6,917 nucleotides of DNA, from assembly GCA_900319885.1 (NCBI GenBank), contig ONQH01000051.1:1-6917 (forward strand), given 5' to 3'. Position numbers and translations under genes: made by a program. The notes beneath the pieces were generated by a model. The model was given only the letters and a program-made list of their open reading frames with translations, made no database searches and was not told the origin of the DNA. The stretch comes from Candidatus Avelusimicrobium ruminicola. GTDB lineage: Bacteria > Elusimicrobiota > Elusimicrobia > Elusimicrobiales > Elusimicrobiaceae. Numbering within the stretch: the stretch's first letter is position 1; each line of letters begins with the position of its first letter. Of this stretch, positions 6,405 to 6,917 are shown one piece after another.

Positions 6405-6410
6405 TACAAT
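6405..6410 (+). promoter_or_regulatory. -10 box of the radical SAM gene (leaderless)
   Basis: TACAAT is followed by exactly 6 nt (AGAAGT) and then the ATG at 6417, so the expected start of transcription coincides with the start codon. No purine-rich Shine-Dalgarno has useful spacing; AGAAG ends 1 nt before the ATG. The sequence AATAGAAGTAT is shared with the tRNA-Arg promoter. Confidence 0.6.
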
Positions 6411-6416
6411 AGAAGT

Positions 6417-6917
6417 ATGATTCGTGTAACTACGGTGCCTGTAAAATCCTACTTAACAAAATCCAAAATACCCGGGGCCGGCTACGCCATTAACCCGTAT
6501 GTGGGGTGCCCGCATAAGTGTTTGTATTGCTATGCCCAATTTATGTGTAAATTTTCCGCCCATCGGGAAGCGTGGGGTGATTTTTTAGACGTAAAGACGG
6601 GGGCCGCACCGCTACAACCCAGGCAACTTTTTCATCAACCCGTACTGCTTAGTTCGGTAACGGACCCGTATAATATATTTGAGAAAAAATACCAAGTTAC
6701 CCGGCGCATTTTGGAGCAGTTGGTACACTGCCAGGCGTATGTATCCATATTGACCAAATCTGCCCTGGTGGTGCGCGATGTAGATTTACTGCAGCAATTA
6801 CCCCGTGCGGAGGTGGCCTTTTCGTTTTCTACGGTAGACGAGGCAGTACGTCAATTAGTAGAGCCAGGTACGTGTAGCGTGGCAGAAAAAATAACTGCAC
6901 TTAAAACATTGCACACA
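6417..6917 (+). CDS. Radical SAM protein of the SplB-like (COG1533) family, C-terminus cut
   Basis: The first 167 residues are present and the frame runs open to the window end. INPYVGCPHKCLYCYA (25-40) carries the CxxxCxxC motif (Cys31, Cys35, Cys38) that binds the radical SAM [4Fe-4S] cluster, and SSVTDPYNIFEKKYQVTRRI (79-98) is the second hallmark of the spore-photoproduct-lyase-like group. Cys44 is an extra cysteine. True SplB has a hydrogen-donor Cys in the region that here reads LLSSVTDP, where no Cys is present, so thymine-dimer repair in spores is unlikely. Members of this group outside spore-formers have no established reaction. The ATG at 6417 is set by the -10 box 6 nt upstream. 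It is transcribed away from the pirin-like operon. Family is secure; substrate unknown. Confidence 0.88.
   Translation, partial: MIRVTTVPVKSYLTKSKIPGAGYAINPYVGCPHKCLYCYAQFMCKFSAHREAWGDFLDVKTGAAPLQPRQLFHQPVLLSSVTDPYNIFEKKYQVTRRILEQLVHCQAYVSILTKSALVVRDVDLLQQLPRAEVAFSFSTVDEAVRQLVEPGTCSVAEKITALKTLHT

Noticed and set aside
6417..6917. Naming the radical SAM gene splB (spore photoproduct lyase)
   Set aside because: The SplB hydrogen-donor Cys region has no Cys and nothing else in the window suggests sporulation; SpoIID-like domains also occur in non-spore-formers.
1..6917. CRISPR array, insertion sequence, prophage or toxin-antitoxin system
   Set aside because: No regularly spaced direct repeats, transposase, integrase or phage motif, and no small paired genes were seen on either strand; a defence or mobile system is not supported.

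Overview
The window comes from a Gram-negative-type bacterium of moderate G+C. Two of its proteins carry Sec signal peptides, one of these looks like an outer-membrane beta-barrel, and the tRNA gene does not encode its CCA end. The content (acyl-CoA dehydrogenase, a SpoIID-like wall domain, a photolyase-like radical SAM protein, very short intergenic gaps) would suit an uncultured, possibly anaerobic host-associated lineage. An Elusimicrobiota-like source is possible, but this is a low-confidence guess. No mobile element, CRISPR array or rRNA is visible.

Layout. (1) Positions 1-4545, minus strand: a tightly coupled three-gene operon. It is transcribed from a promoter at about 4552-4557 and runs from a secreted TPR protein with a degenerate SpoIID/LytB domain, to a family GT4 glycosyltransferase, to an acyl-CoA dehydrogenase cut by the window edge. 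Both junctions are 1-nt TAATG stop/start overlaps. (2) Positions 4546-4791: intergenic. It holds the operon promoter, a plus-strand tRNA-Arg(CCG) with its own promoter, and a perfect hairpin that can end transcription from both sides. (3) Positions 4792-6316, minus strand: a two-gene operon with a pirin-like bicupin first and an outer-membrane beta-barrel protein second, which ends at the shared hairpin. (4) Positions 6317-6416: a divergent promoter region. (5) Positions 6417-6917, plus strand: the N-terminal 167 residues of a COG1533-type radical SAM protein, cut by the window end.

The points most worth a second look are these. The SpoIID-like domain keeps the fold signatures, but its catalytic Glu and the conserved His and Gln of its C-terminal motif appear substituted. 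The pirin-like protein appears to have lost all four metal ligands. Two genes have a -10 box exactly 6 nt before the ATG with no Shine-Dalgarno, which implies leaderless mRNAs. The tRNA promoter shares an 11-nt block with one of these. All motif alignments were made by eye against remembered family consensus sequences.
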